Below are positions 9,780-22,848 of a stretch of DNA of 31,044 nucleotides, in pieces. Origin of the DNA: Euprymna scolopes (lineage: Eukaryota > Mollusca > Cephalopoda > Sepiida > Sepiolidae); assembly GCA_024364805.1 (NCBI GenBank), contig CM044503.1, positions 72,628,396 through 72,659,439 on the forward strand, given 5' to 3'. The notes beneath the pieces were generated by a model that was given only the letters and a program-made list of their open reading frames with translations, made no database searches and had not been told where the DNA came from. Position numbers and translations under genes: made by a program. Position 1 is the stretch's first letter, and every line of letters starts with the position of its first letter.

Positions 9780-11930
9780 GGAATAAATTTAATAACTCAA
9801 TAAAATTTAATAACTCAATAAAATGATTGTGGATTTAAAATTCGCCGTAAAAATAATTTTCACAATTAACACTAAATATACTCGTACTTTTATCGTAAAT
9901 AGAAAATAACACTAAAATCATCATTTCTCTACCAATAAAGTGTGATGTTTAACATATTAAAATTAAAATGTACGTGTACATTAGATACATATTCATGAAT
10001 ATATACATGTATGATTTCGTTTGAAATTTGTCTATTGAGATTCTTGAACATTCATCTCTTTTCAAATATTCCTTGTTTAAAGCAATGAAATAAATGTTTC
10101 CTTTAATATGCGGTTTCGCGTAAGATAAACGAAAAACAAAAAAAAAAGAATAGTAACAACAAGAAAACGCAAATAAACCATTTGTAAAAAGCAAAAAATA
10201 TACCGCCCCAAAACTAGTATTAAACGATATAGGATTGGATACACAAGTTCACTTATAGTTAAAATTAAAACTACTTATATATGAAATAATCGAAACTACA
10301 CTGTTCATAGTTAGCACTGTTGATAGTAAAATACAAAATTAAGGGTGTAATGGTTTAAAGAATTGCAGAATAAATAATCACATTTACCTATTAAATTTAA
10401 AATCGATATTTCGTTTTATAAAAAAAATTGTCATCAGGTAAATGCATGTTTTTTTGCGTGCTATGCTGATGGTAATGTATGACACGTCTTCAGGTGTTAA
10501 TATCGTATGTTTTAAATGCGCCATTAATTTGTTCAATATACCACCATTTTAAAGTTTGCTGATCCGCCATGGTTTTTATGGCTTTGAGTTGCTTTTAAAC
10601 TAACAGATCAATGTCTGTTAGGGCTTTTCACAGCGACCGTGCTACAAAGCGCCTTGTTTCCAACTGAATTGGTAGGCAGCAAATTGTCTTACTTATATAC
10701 GGCGAATTAGTAGAGGAATGTATTTTCCTGTCGTGAAATTTCTATCTTTCCTGAGAATCGTTAATCTCCACTATATATTTTTTTTAAAATTATTTGAATA
10801 AAACTCTGTGTCTGAACGTAATTGTGTTTAGATTATAAGATCCGGAAAAGTTAATCTACTCCATAAGTCAGCCTTTAATACACATTTTGCTTCACCTGTG
10901 AGCAAATTTAATTTGAAGGTGCTTTCATTCGAGGATTACATCCTGCTTTGAATGGTATTTTGATGCGTGTTTAATTTAATAGGTTGAATTCCTAATCGTA
11001 GTATCTCCACATCTTTTAAAATATTATGTCATTATGTTATCTATAACAATTATTATTTAGTGTTTGTTTGCAGTTCCCGTCTGCCCACAAATTAGCATGA
11101 ACACGAGTCAATGTTTTAAGATTTGATGGGTTGGGGGACAGCGTCGTACACCATTTTGTATATGAATTTTATCCCAATAATATTATGCCAAATTTCTAAC
11201 TTTTTAACATTATTGTGAATAATGGACTTCAATTTTGTCCACGCACCTTATTTGCACATTGCTATCATTTTTGCTACGCTCATCTCTTTAAAAAGTTTAG
11301 GTATTCTTCATGTAAGAGAACGAATTTTCTTTTTCGCTTGTCGAATCTGATTCTTAGTAAAACGCTCAATATTGCACGATTTTTAGCTTCCGTAACAACT
11401 ACAGCATTTACTCCAAATTATTTTTCTGTTACTTTCAATTCAGCCATGGCTATAAATTTCCGTCTTTGTTGCCCACAACTGCTACATTAACGTCTTTAAA
11501 GAAATAGTATTGTATTGGAGATCTCACTTTAACGACATTATATTCCTCGGTTATAAATGGTTATTATGTCGCGCTGCAATTTCCACATAGAATTATACAC
11601 ACAGAGCAATCTCGATGAACTAACCCATCCATTTTATGCCTCACGCTATGTGTTCAATATTCAATAGATAATGTAAAATTATATATGCTTATCACTAATT
11701 GGGGTAAGGTCCGTATTGATAAATGCATTGAAATATCTGAACTAATCGTACTTATTAACTTTGTTTAACCAATACACCAAATTGAATTATTTAGGGAGAC
11801 ATTAAAGCTCCTTTCTTAAATCTTCAGGGAGTCTTGCTTAATCATAGAGATGAGTTAGTTAATTAAAATTCTATGCAGTTATTTTACTTTTTATTACAAA
11901 ATCAATTTTGATTTTCAGCTCATTATTGCC
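9780..11930. other. AT-rich DNA without a recognisable gene
   Basis: There are no coding motifs. A small perfect inverted repeat, CTAACAGA/TCTGTTAG (10600-10607 and 10614-10621), has a 6-base loop. The open frames at 9949-10194 and 11215-11490 show no recognisable domain. Confidence 0.5.
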
Positions 11931-11935
11931 TATGT

Positions 11936-11960
11936 GATATATATATATATATATATATAT
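11936..11960. repeat. (AT)n microsatellite
   Basis: A simple AT run of about 25 bases is followed by GCGTGTATG. Confidence 0.95.
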
Positions 11961-12701
11961 GCGTGTATGGGTTAGATGCATCCCAACGAAGAGACGAAAA
12001 AACAGTTCACAATCGTAATTATATCTATTTATTTTCCATTTATAAATATAATTGTTTTATAAAATGTCAAAATATGTCTGTATATAAACTAAAATGGAAA
12101 TACGGTGTCCTTGTTCTAAAACTTATATTACTAAAACTAAACATATGAACTATCAGTGGTTATGTCTATATTATAACGCATATAAAAAATGGTATTTCGT
12201 TCCGGAATTTTTAGACTTTATAGTTTAATCCACTATCCGTTGCATAATGGGTAAAATACATGATAATGTTTACTTACAAAATAAACATTTCTGAAGATTG
12301 GAGATCAAGTACATAATGGCTGCGACACTATTAATACAATTGCGAATTACTTAGCACGTCATAGATGACAGTATAAAGTGTTCAGTTTAAAAGTCAGTGC
12401 AGGTTCGCGAGTAACGTCGGAAGATGTATTGTGCAATAAACGTTGTGAAAATAACAATCAAGATGGGAACAGTTGTCCGAAGAATCTAAATAATATAGAA
12501 AATCACTATTATTTGACACTTTTCTTTTATTATGACGGACGAATATATGTTAGTAAAACAATACGAGAAAAGCTAGAGCAAATTATATAGTTGACATTTA
12601 ACCTATATGCATATAAGAAAACAATCTTAATACCAGGCTTGTTTAATTGGAAATGGTTATAAAGTAATATTCGCCGGAAACTATGCATATTTGCAACACA
12701 A

Positions 12702-12740
12702 GTGCCTTCTTAAATTAGATGTTATGTATAAAGAAGGCAC
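12702..12740. repeat. perfect 10-bp inverted repeat
   Basis: GTGCCTTCTT (12702-12711) and AAGAAGGCAC (12731-12740) are exact reverse complements around a 19-base spacer. The arms are more G+C-rich than their surroundings. There is no T-run directly after it and no gene nearby, so no role can be assigned. Confidence 0.6.
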
Positions 12741-12749
12741 ACTTCGAGT

Positions 12750-14814
12750 GAAGTTGTGCAGCAAAATGTCCGTTCACATGACATTCCGATGCTTTTTGAA
12801 AATCGAAGAAAACATGAAATATGCAAAAAATTCTAACCTCAGAAGGTCGGTAAAAGAATTGTAAAATGAATTAAGAAAAAAAATCGTTCAGTCTCGAGTG
12901 ATCCCTACACTCAATATGGAGGGGATTTTTTGCTATAGCGCTGATTGGGAATATTTACAGTACAGTATCGAAACGAGAGAATGGTAAATACGGGTTCCAT
13001 GCAAATTCCTTAAGTGGACAGAAAGGTTCTCGAGTTTGACCAAATACACATGCAGAAGGGAGAAAGTTGCATCGACAGCAACGTTGTGAAATAATACTGG
13101 AAATAATGTTTTCACTCTCTTCTCTTCTGAATTTTAAACAATTTACAAAAACACAGTAGGCTTATAGCAAGACTTCAACCCTAGCTTAGAAATGTGTTTA
13201 CGGTACAATACGATTTGTTGAAGAATTCTAATTTTTGTAAATTTCTAGTTCAATATTAACCATTTGTATTTTTCTCATGCAGATATTATGCAAAACTGTT
13301 AAATCCAGCTGTCAGATGAATGTTAAGGAATATTTAAAGGAAATGAATTCAATTATATAAATTTCATTGAGTGAATTCTTATCAGGACATTTTAATATTG
13401 CGCAACATTTACATGTGCTGTACAACTGGCTATTATAAAACGAGTTTTGGGAGCATTAATCGGAATCAGAAATTTAAAAAATGAGTCTTTAAGGCAATCG
13501 AAAAAATACCGTCTAGTTTCCCATGCCAAATTATTGTTTGTTCTTACTTGTTTTATTTAATAATTTCGTGATATTCGTATTAATAGGGAAATTAAAAATA
13601 TTTATTTATTTTCAACTACAATCTCTATCACACCCACAGGAGAATTTGTAGGTTTGCGCAAAAACATACACATATTAAATGTTATTTTTTTTCTTTTTAC
13701 TGCAATTCGACTAAACATTTAAAAACTTACAAATAAGAATTAGGATGCATAATTGCATTGGAATCTGGAATTTTGAATAGAATCGATAATTGTATAAGAA
13801 TTAGGGAAGATATTTAAATCGTCCCATCACTAATAAGTTTTTGTTTTAAATAAATGCTAAAAAATTTTGCGATGTTTTTTTCTGCGAAAAATGCGATAAA
13901 TGTTTCACGTTATGTTTATAAATATCGACACTGCTTAACTAACAATTTGTATATTTTTCTTGTTAAATAAGTATAACTTTGACTTTTTAATAATGAATTT
14001 AATTGCACCCTTAACTCCTTAACTAACTATATCTACTTAAGTATAAAATATACACTACGTACATGTGTGTCTACGTCCGTAGGTTCGTCCGCTATGGATT
14101 TAGTCACGGCTTTGCCGACTTTCTTTTTAATTTCACATAACTGTGCTTTATATGTTTGTGAGTTTTTTCAGGTAGGATTTTTATCGGAGTATCCTACAGG
14201 ACTGAACCCCGTTTATTTTTTTGGAATATGTCATAATTAAATAGACTAAAAAAGGCGAAACGATTTGATAGGAATATTATTTCTTCAAGTGGACATCATT
14301 GCAATTGTTTAATTGATAGTTGTACATATTTGGCTGAAATTCTGTGCAATTTTATTATGATTAGTGAATTTACCATGAAATGCTTTGAAATTAGAAAATC
14401 TAGACAAGGTTCATGGGGCATAATTTATAACACCGAGAAATTTTATTAGAATTGAATATAAGCTTTACCTTTCAGTTCTTATCAATCAAAGGTCAAAATA
14501 TGAAGAATGTGCAAACGGAATATCATACTGATACTTTAAAGTTTATAAAACCTTTAAATTAACGAAACTTTTTAAAGTATCTAAAATGTCTCTTATTTTA
14601 ATTAAACACTGTTCCAGTAAATTAAAAATATTAAATTATATACGTTTTTATATTCGAGATAAGCGATATTGTATTAATAGATAAATCGTCGAAACTTTGT
14701 GAAATACAATATATAATATAATGACGGTTTTTTTTCTGTTATATGCTTTGTAATATGTTAACGAATTGCATTAATGTTTTGACAATAAACATTGTAAAAT
14801 TGATATGCTTTATT
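12750..14814. other. AT-rich DNA without a recognisable gene
   Basis: Both strands read as A/T-rich background up to the assembly gap. I found no domain, RNA gene or repeat unit. Confidence 0.5.
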
Positions 14815-15342
14815 NNNNNNNNNNNNNNNNNNNNNNNNNNNNNNNNNNNNNNNNNNNNNNNNNNNNNNNNNNNNNNNNNNNNNNNNNNNNNNNNNNNNNN
14901 NNNNNNNNNNNNNNNNNNNNNNNNNNNNNNNNNNNNNNNNNNNNNNNNNNNNNNNNNNNNNNNNNNNNNNNNNNNNNNNNNNNNNNNNNNNNNNNNNNNN
15001 NNNNNNNNNNNNNNNNNNNNNNNNNNNNNNNNNNNNNNNNNNNNNNNNNNNNNNNNNNNNNNNNNNNNNNNNNNNNNNNNNNNNNNNNNNNNNNNNNNNN
15101 NNNNNNNNNNNNNNNNNNNNNNNNNNNNNNNNNNNNNNNNNNNNNNNNNNNNNNNNNNNNNNNNNNNNNNNNNNNNNNNNNNNNNNNNNNNNNNNNNNNN
15201 NNNNNNNNNNNNNNNNNNNNNNNNNNNNNNNNNNNNNNNNNNNNNNNNNNNNNNNNNNNNNNNNNNNNNNNNNNNNNNNNNNNNNNNNNNNNNNNNNNNN
15301 NNNNNNNNNNNNNNNNNNNNNNNNNNNNNNNNNNNNNNNNNN
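14815..15342. other. assembly gap (528 N)
   Basis: This is a run of N. The open frames of about 200 residues spanning it consist almost entirely of unknown bases and are artefacts. Confidence 0.99.
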
Positions 15343-16329
15343 ACGAAGTCTATTTTGAATGCTATTTGTTCAAGTGTGTTTGTAAAATTGCATTTGTACA
15401 AAACTAGTGACTGTGACACAAATCATTAATCAGATGATTTTTTTAATATTCCTTTTTTATTTTATTCATTCTATGTTTTCAGTGTAAGCGAAGTTTATCA
15501 AAATTCTTTACAAAATGAAATACTGACTAATTATCAAATACTTGTTTAAAGATGGTAAAAAATAATGGTGTATTAAATTAGAATTTTCGATCGAATATTT
15601 TTGTATTTGTGCTCAGTTTTGCATTAAACTCTTGTAAACGTTTATTTATTTATTATTGTTCATCGAGTGGATATAAAATACTTTTAATGATAATACTTAG
15701 TAATCTGCAACTTTAAATAATACAAATTCTCAGTAAAATCCAACATGTACTTTCCGGGAAATCGTTTAAAGAATATGTGATGACTGATTCACAGTAAGAG
15801 GTCAATAAAGATTAAACGAGATCAAACGGATGCATTTATAATAATGTTTACTGCACATAATCTTTAAAAAGCGAAATGTTAAATTGTAGCAAAATCTTTC
15901 AGTGGTTTCCGAGAATAATTATGAGAAAAGACAAGTTATTTATTTATGAAAAATCAATAAATTACATTATACTACTTTAAAAATTGATGATATTATTCCT
16001 GATGAAATAATTGTAATAAAAAAATCAATATTTTTTTATATTGGCTCGTTATTAATTTATTTTACAGTTTGCGATCGATGAACTTTCTTCTCTTTGTATA
16101 ATTAATTCTAATAAAAAAACGCCATTTTGAGCCACTATCTAATATGCAGAGTTTCTAAATTAGAGATAACTCTATTAAAGTATTTAAACGTAACAACTAA
16201 TAAGTATGCATAAATAATTCCGATCGTTAAATGTCTGACTTCACTTTCATGTTTACAATGTCACTTATAAAGATTATATCTATAAGTTATTTAGCTTATG
16301 GCGATATTATAGATTATATCTAATAACTT
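15343..16329. other. AT-rich DNA without a recognisable gene
   Basis: There is no coding or RNA signal. Near its right end GATTATATCTA occurs twice (about 16272 and 16312) as a short direct repeat. Confidence 0.5.
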
Positions 16330-16578
16330 TTTGTATGTTTGTCTGTGTTTACAACTCACCATGCAGCCAAAACAATTGAACCGACGATGACCAAACCTGG
16401 CAGAAATATTGTCTCCTACCTAAGTCTAGAGCATACAATTTTCCAAGGTAAAGGTCAAGGTCATAGCCTATGGATTTATACTCTACAACTGAACCGATCA
16501 TGGCCAAAGTTGGCATGATGCTCTCCGTCCTAGGGATAGTGCACACTATTTTTCAAGGTCAAATGTTAAAGTCGGGAT
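16330..16578 (+). repeat. two units of a 113-bp tandem repeat
   Basis: The unit starting at CAATTGAACCGACGATGACC (16373) is repeated from CAACTGAACCGATCATGGCC (16486), a period of 113. Shared landmarks are the GAACCGA..ATG.CCAAA core, a TGGCA word, a central GTCCTA-like part and TTTTCAAGGTCAA at the end. A TTGTATGTTTGTCTGTGTTT lead-in precedes the first unit. Repeats with a GTTTGTCTG lead and AAGGTCAAGGTCA endings are widespread in molluscan genomes as far as I recall. The second unit ends near 16574. No protein is encoded. Confidence 0.65.
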
Positions 16579-16579
16579 A

Positions 16580-17545
16580 TTGCTATTTTTAAAAATAATT
16601 TTCTAAATGCTAGTTATACCCATAAACATTTGTTAGCTTGTTTATCTATTCAATAAAAGTCAAACTTCACTGCATATCTGCACACAGTTTTCAAGTTTTA
16701 CCACATGTTCAAGAGTGAAAACATCTGATTGTTGAATATAAAATGCAAAACACTTATTTTGATTTCATTTGAACTCGCTATACGTCTAAACGTGATACTT
16801 AATTTAAATAATGATTTCATAGACTTTAAAGAGCAAAGCGCAATATTCTTTCTCTCTAATAGTGGTACAAGAATACTTATGGATCTTTCCTTCGTGTCAA
16901 ATATGTGACTCACACATACAACTTTTTTTTTTGCTAATAGATTCTAATAAGCAGATATATTTTAAAACTACATCGACCAAAGTATATAAAGCTTGGATAC
17001 AATGCCGCGTTTGTTTCCGTTTCTGTTTTATGATTTTTAACAATTAGAATATTTTTTTTATTTTTTGTTTGTCTTATTTCACGCCTTTAGTTTCCATTGC
17101 AACAATAAAAATAATATTGTGTAAGATTATGATGACATTGCATTAACTAACACTTCAGAAGCAATCCTTATTTTTTTTTTACTTTCTCGTAAAACACTTA
17201 GCAGAAATGATAATTTTTCACCGCATAAAAAATAAATTACAATCTTATTTTCACTATTAAAAGAAGTAACATTGGAGGAGTACCCACTTTTATATAGTTT
17301 GGACAAAAAATATTGATCACAAATAACTGATAAGCAATTGTTAAAGACAGAATGGGCTTAAAATAGGTGAAAGTAAAACGCAGCAAATTATTATTGACCT
17401 TATGATAGACACTGAAGCTTATGAGTCTCACATATTTCTATGGTTTGAAGTAAACACATTTGACAGCTTCATTGCTGCTGCAAATAGAACTATGCCGCAA
17501 TAATCAAGCAATCATTCAATAATTATGCAACAATGATAATTCAAG
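16580..17545. other. AT-rich DNA without a recognisable gene
   Basis: No gene, RNA or repeat was recognised. The LINE to the right begins abruptly at about 17550. Confidence 0.5.
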
Positions 17546-17549
17546 CATT

Positions 17550-20290
17550 CACGGGTTTAGAACTAATTTAGATGATGTGGAATTATTTCTCCTAGCAAGC
17601 ACCCACGATATCTTAGAACTAAGTGAAATTAACCCACATTCCTCCATCCTCTCTAACCAGTTAAACATGCTAGGCTATCCCACTTTGCGGAAAGGACTCG
17701 GACAGACATATGCACGGAGTTGGAGTCTATATTCGAAACACCTTCCCCTTGACTAGAGAAGAAAAAACTAGACTCAGACAACCAGGTCTTTATGTGCTTT
17801 AGATTAACATGTAACTAACATTAATTACTTATTTTTTCTACTGGTCTGCCTCGACTCAGGACTTTAGGCTAATAGACAAATTCTCTGACAGCAAATATAC
17901 AGTACTCACCCTCGGTACTAGCGCAGAAGTACACGTATTTGATGATATCAATGTGCACTAGAGTAATTGACTTGGAGTTTCTACTTACACCGACGCAGCT
18001 GGTTGTATATCTCATAGCTGCTCTATATCTCATTATCTATCAAAGACGGTTCCGTTTCTGATACATTTCCCAGATCAGCAAGATCATCACGCCTCACTTC
18101 CAAATTTATTTCTGACCAAGATTCCCAATAATTGTAATAAATCCTCATAGCCCACTCGGGAATATGATCACAATGTGGTAATGCTAGAAATCGGTAAATT
18201 TTTTACCCAAAACTGAAGAGCAATTGCTCAAAACGACAAGGTATTATACAAAAGCTGACTAGGAAGCCATCAGGGATCTCATCAGAGATGCCCCATGGGA
18301 AATATCTTTACCCTTTCTGCTGAACAGTGTGCAAATGAGACCACTTAATGGTTAAAAACGGCAATTGAAGCACATGTTCCCACACGGAAATTCTATAGTA
18401 AACTTAACTTTCCCCAAGAGTTTACTCCTACTTGTGCTGCTAGCATAGCTGAAACGCAGCGTGCATACCGCAGATTTAACCAACAAAATCCAGTTCATAG
18501 AGAAATAACTTTATAGAAGTACTTGTACGAAAGAGACAGCAACAGCAAAAATAGAATATACCGAAACCACCAGAAAACACATAAAAATACAAAAGTTAGG
18601 ACCCTGTGATATCTGGAAAATCTACATACAACAGTGTAGTAAATAAGCACCCAACAATTTCCCCACGATCAAACACTCATGTTTTTTGTACGGCAACCGA
18701 GAAAGCTAACATGCTTGCCAGTCGGTTTGTTGAACATTTCACATTGTATCCACCAAATCACTCCCTCCCTGACTTTCCTTTGCAGACAGACGCTACACTA
18801 GATCTGAAAATCACCTCTCATCAGATGCATGATATAAAAAAAACATCTCAAAAGTATGTGGACATGATCTCACCCCAGCTGTATTATTAATAAATGCTCC
18901 GTGAAGGTTGCTCTAGTCCTCTCCAAACTTTTCAACAAATACATGAACCTTAATTTCCAGACTGTTGAGAAACTGCTTCTGTAGTACAGGTATTCAGGAA
19001 TTCTGGCACAAGAACTGCCCCCTTAAAATATCGCCGTTTAGTCTCCTCCAGCTTTTCGCAAATATATTTGAGTCCATGATTAACCAAGCTCTAGTTCATC
19101 ATATTTCAGTTGCTAAACTTCTGACCGACAATCAATATGTATTTAAGCAAGCTCGTTCTACAACAGATGTCCTAACTGTAATCTCTGAACGTATATACCA
19201 TACACTGGATAAAGCAGAGGGAAGAGCAGTAACCCTATATATATCTTAGGCTTTTGATAGGGTATGGCACGATCGTCTTATGAGGAAAACCAGATCATAC
19301 GGTATCACTGGACGAATACTTAACAATACTTCTTAAATAAGAGAAAGTTCCAGGTGGTCCTCGACAGTCGTATATCTAAAGAATATGGCATAAATTCGGG
19401 TAAACCTCAGGGCTACATCCTTGGACTTTTATTATTCCTAATATTCATAAATGACGTCCATGATAAAATTGTCTTTGAGATGGATATGTTTGCTGATGAC
19501 AATACGCTCTATTACAGGCACGAGTGGAAAACGCATGAACACATATATTAGGAAATGGCAAAAAAAAAACTAGAGAAAGACCTACAGTCTGTGGTTGAAT
19601 CGATTAAAAATGGGTGGTCACATTCAATGCTGCCAAGCTTATTTCCTTCAATAATTGCAAGTAAGCTTCTCAACATCCAATAGCAATGACTAAAGATACA
19701 TTACTTGAAATTACCTATTTCAAACTCCATGGGTTTAGGTTTACAGAGAACAAGAGTTGATACAGATACATTGAGAGCATTGTAAAGGCCACTGCGAGAA
19801 AGATGGGCTCTAACGTGCTAGAGAGCTACTTACATCTGAAAATATCCTGTACCTCTACAAGGCCATTATTCTCCCATGTATGGAGTATTCTTGTCACATT
19901 TGGGCTGGGTCATCCGTTACTTTTCTCTCACTTCTGGAAAGGGTTCAAGAGTCGCCTCCCTGAAAGGTTCTGAACTGTCATCTAGGCTTCAGCCTCTGTC
20001 CCATCGACGAAATCTTGCAACGCTATGCCTGTTCTACAAGAAGTTTCATAGTGGATGCTCCAACGAACTATCAGGTCTTGTACCTCCTCGACGTAAATAC
20101 CCCCAACAAACCCGAGAAGTAGCAACATCTCACCCTACACAGTAGAGAACCCATAGATGTAGGAATACCTTCTACTCTAATAGTTTCTTCCTCAGAGCTG
20201 CTAGACTTTGGGGCGCCTTTCCGGGTCCCTGTTTTCTTTACTGTACAAATATGCAGAATTTCAAGTGTAATGTGAGCAGATCTTGCTTTT
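17550..20290 (+). mobile_element. LINE ORF2 pseudogene, endonuclease plus reverse transcriptase (CR1/Jockey type)
   Basis: This is a nearly full-length ORF2 relic, about 2.7 kb or 910 codons. The order is as follows. The APE endonuclease start is GFRTNLDD (17553), with LSEIN (the metal-binding Glu codon is at 17625). HGVGVYIRNT follows at 17713 in another frame. FDDINVH (about 17938) stands where GDFNVH is usual, and YDHNVVMLEIG (18163) is the C-terminal His motif. A basic linker runs at 18380-18560. The RT fingers contain LLTDNQYVFKQARSTTDVL. RT palm motif A is AFDRVWHD (Asp codon 19256-19258), then SGKPQGYILG (19396-19425, usually SGVPQGS.LG) and FADDNTLYY (from 19489). The thumb and tail contain LQPLSHRRNLATLCLFYKKF (about 19990) and a RAARLWGAFPG...CF end. 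It is interrupted by several stops and at least two frame changes. No ORF1, poly-A tail or target-site duplication was found. The clade name is from memory of the motif set, and CR1 versus Jockey is not settled. Confidence 0.88.
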
Positions 20291-21285
20291 CAACTCCCTA
20301 CATAGCATCCCTGCAACTTATCGGCTCAAGTTGTCCCGTTATATCAAAGTAGCATTGCGCCCTTTTGGAGTGAAAATGGAATTTAAAAAAATCATGAGAT
20401 TCCTGATTAAGAACAAATTCACAAGTCGAATCCCAATTAATAACTTAAAGTCTAACTACAATCTTTTGAATAATCAAGAGTAAGGAAAAAAAGCTGAAAG
20501 TGAATTCGTTTAGATATGGACAGAAGGAATGATAGAAGAAACGAAAAATAAAGACTTTTGTGCAAATGCCAGTGTGACAATATTTACGTGTTGTACCATT
20601 TAAGTTCGCATCAAAATAATTACCAAAGAAGGAAACCGGAAGTATGTTATAACGTTAATGCGCTAGTAATAAGGGAATGCAGAAAAAAAAAAACGTTAAA
20701 AGAGAGTAAAACCTACCTGAACGATACCTACCTGAATGATAGGCCATTCTTTCAGTTAATTACAAATGACGATCAATGCTTATGTCTATTATATAATAAT
20801 TTTGTTATTAAATTATATTCGCTAATAAATAACTTATTAAAAAAATAAAGACATCTGAAACTGAATTCTTATATATACTCAGTAATGATAGCAGCATGCA
20901 ATTAAAAGCAACGAGGGGCAACACAACGTTGGCATGATAACGTCTACATTAGTAACAGCTAAGTTTAAATCAACTATATTATTAAAAAAAACAATGAAAG
21001 GTACTCTAATAGGGGTTCATTTGAGATAACGAAACATGAAATGTGTACATATAAATGTTTGTCATTCTTTTAATGCAGAATTTCCCTAAAGCCGCAGTCA
21101 TATTTAATCTTAAAAATATGTTTTCTGAAATAAAACGTTTAAACATTAAGGCGATATTACTCTAGCCAAATTTATAATTCAACCTTCCAACTCTCTTCAT
21201 TTTTATATCCATCTTTCTATTTTCCCTGTCACATCTACCCAGACAATTTCTTATCTATTAAAAGTAATAATAATACAATTCTCAA
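20291..21285. other. LINE downstream region, no gene recognised
   Basis: This AT-rich stretch lies between two LINE copies. A 15-base unit (ACCTACCTGAACGAT) occurs twice in tandem at about 20711-20740. The open frames at 20283-20483 and 20558-20848 carry no recognisable domain, and the first may be LINE 3' untranslated sequence. Confidence 0.45.
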
Positions 21286-21289
21286 GCGA

Positions 21290-21745
21290 GACTGACATTC
21301 GTCCGACTATTTCCCTAGATAAGTTCGTAACCAAAGGATACAATAAATGAACGTCAGAATCTGACCCCAAGATCGCCATGGACATGAAATATGTGTCTAT
21401 ATATAAGATACGGTTTCCATGTGGAAAGCATCTCCAGAGAAAACCCTTAATTTCCCTTTGTGCTTCCAGCTTACACTTGTCCACACCACTGCGTTTATAT
21501 TTACCCTTTGACGCCGCCACAACCACAGAGTAATTACCTAAAAACGCATATCAGAGAAAATTGACCACATCCTATCTGCTCATCATTCGGCTAATATGGA
21601 CATCTGTGGAGATTTCCATGTTCACAATGTTGAATAGTTAGCCTACTCAAACAAGACAGATAGGAGAGGTTGTCACGATTTCCCCACCTATTATGACTTA
21701 AGTGGGTTCGTGAACACTGAGTTATGTACCTCAGACTGACGGTTA
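21290..21745 (+). mobile_element. LINE fragment, APE endonuclease domain
   Basis: Frames on the plus strand give SDPKIAMDM and HGHEICVYI (position of HG.GVYIR), LTLVHTTAFIFTL (position of the L..LYRP strand), SEKIDHILSAHHSAN, ICGDFHVHNVE (21602 on, the GDFN.HH metal site with His for Asn), then SNKTDRRG and HDFPTYYDLSGFVN. This is an AP-endonuclease domain of the same LINE group as the 17.5-kb element but a different subfamily. It breaks off at about 21740 and continues directly into RT C-terminal sequence. It starts within the endonuclease and is therefore also 5'-truncated. Confidence 0.8.
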
Positions 21746-21774
21746 GTATGCACATCTTTTTTTTTTCAAGCTTC

Positions 21775-22345
21775 TCGATCTGACCATCACTCCTGATTGT
21801 AGATTAACACGTACATCAAATATGTTTCCAAGATCACTGGAAAAATGGTGGGATGTTTCTATCGCCCCAGTAGATATCTCAGTAAGATGTATTAGGGCTA
21901 GGTACGCCCAATGATGAAGTATTGTTTCCACATCCAGGCAGGAGCCGCTAGAAGCACTTCTTCTGCCTTCAAGAGTTCAAAATAAACTTCGTAGCCTTGT
22001 GGGGGATGTCCTTTTCTTTTTCCCGCAACCTCTTTCCCACAAAAGAAACATTATGAGTTTGTATCTGCTTTATCGTTATTTTTATTGTAAGTGCTTGTCT
22101 GAACTCTAATCTATTCCCCCTCGCAAACGTTTAACGAAAAACACACGTTTAGCTGAAACCACTATCAATAATTTCCACCACTCTTTATCTGTGCCTAAAC
22201 TCAAGCGTAGATTCCATGAAAAAAGCTTGCTTCTTATAACAGCACACCTGGGGAAATCTATTCTGTTTCCCCGCTTTCCAGCTGACTACAATATGGTCGT
22301 CTTCAAGGTAAACAAGTTCTTGATGACTGGTTCCCTTAAGTGATA
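21775..22345 (+). mobile_element. LINE fragment, RT C-terminus and tail
   Basis: KMVGCFYRPSRYLS (21842-21883) opens the RT thumb region. It is followed by a shifted AAARST and VQNKLRSLVGDVLFFF, then PQPLSHKRN (about 22020), LYLLYRYFYCKC, LAETTINNFHHSLSVPK, ITAHLGKS, FPADYNMVVFK and VNKFLMT. With the endonuclease piece at its left this forms one element that lacks the fingers and palm. Stops and frame changes are present. The tail is closer to the fragment at 1105-1395 than to the element at 17550-20290. Confidence 0.82.
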
Positions 22346-22848
22346 ACATTTACATTAGAAATCACATAAAATACTCTCTCCTGATTAATTCCAATCCATC
22401 AGACCCTCAAATGTAAATAAGTAAAGAATACATTATTCATCGAGTGAAACACCGATCAAATATATCTCAACCTTTATGGGTGTTTGTTTTGTAGTTTTCT
22501 TTGTTCTTTTTTTACGTTTAACTAGATACAACAAAGTAAATTACCACTCCATATAATACGATATTTTATGCTTGTTTATTTTACAGGTAAGTTGTCCGGG
22601 TGCTCAAATTACGAAACAGCATTTACACATTGTAAAGGTTTGTCTTTTTCATTCTAAAAATAAAAGTAAAACAAATGGATATGATCAGTATTTTAAAACT
22701 CAGAATAAATGTCTGTTGTCTTTTAATTCTTCATTGCAGTTGAAAACTATTTCTACTGGTTTCCAGTAGAGTTGTATCTTGTGACAAATATAATTTTAAT
22801 TGTTATTCTTAACAACGATGAACCTGGTCAGTGCTAAATGCGTAACCA

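Noticed and set aside
14739-15429. frames of 200-228 residues on both strands
   Set aside because: They run through the N gap. Only a few dozen real residues remain.
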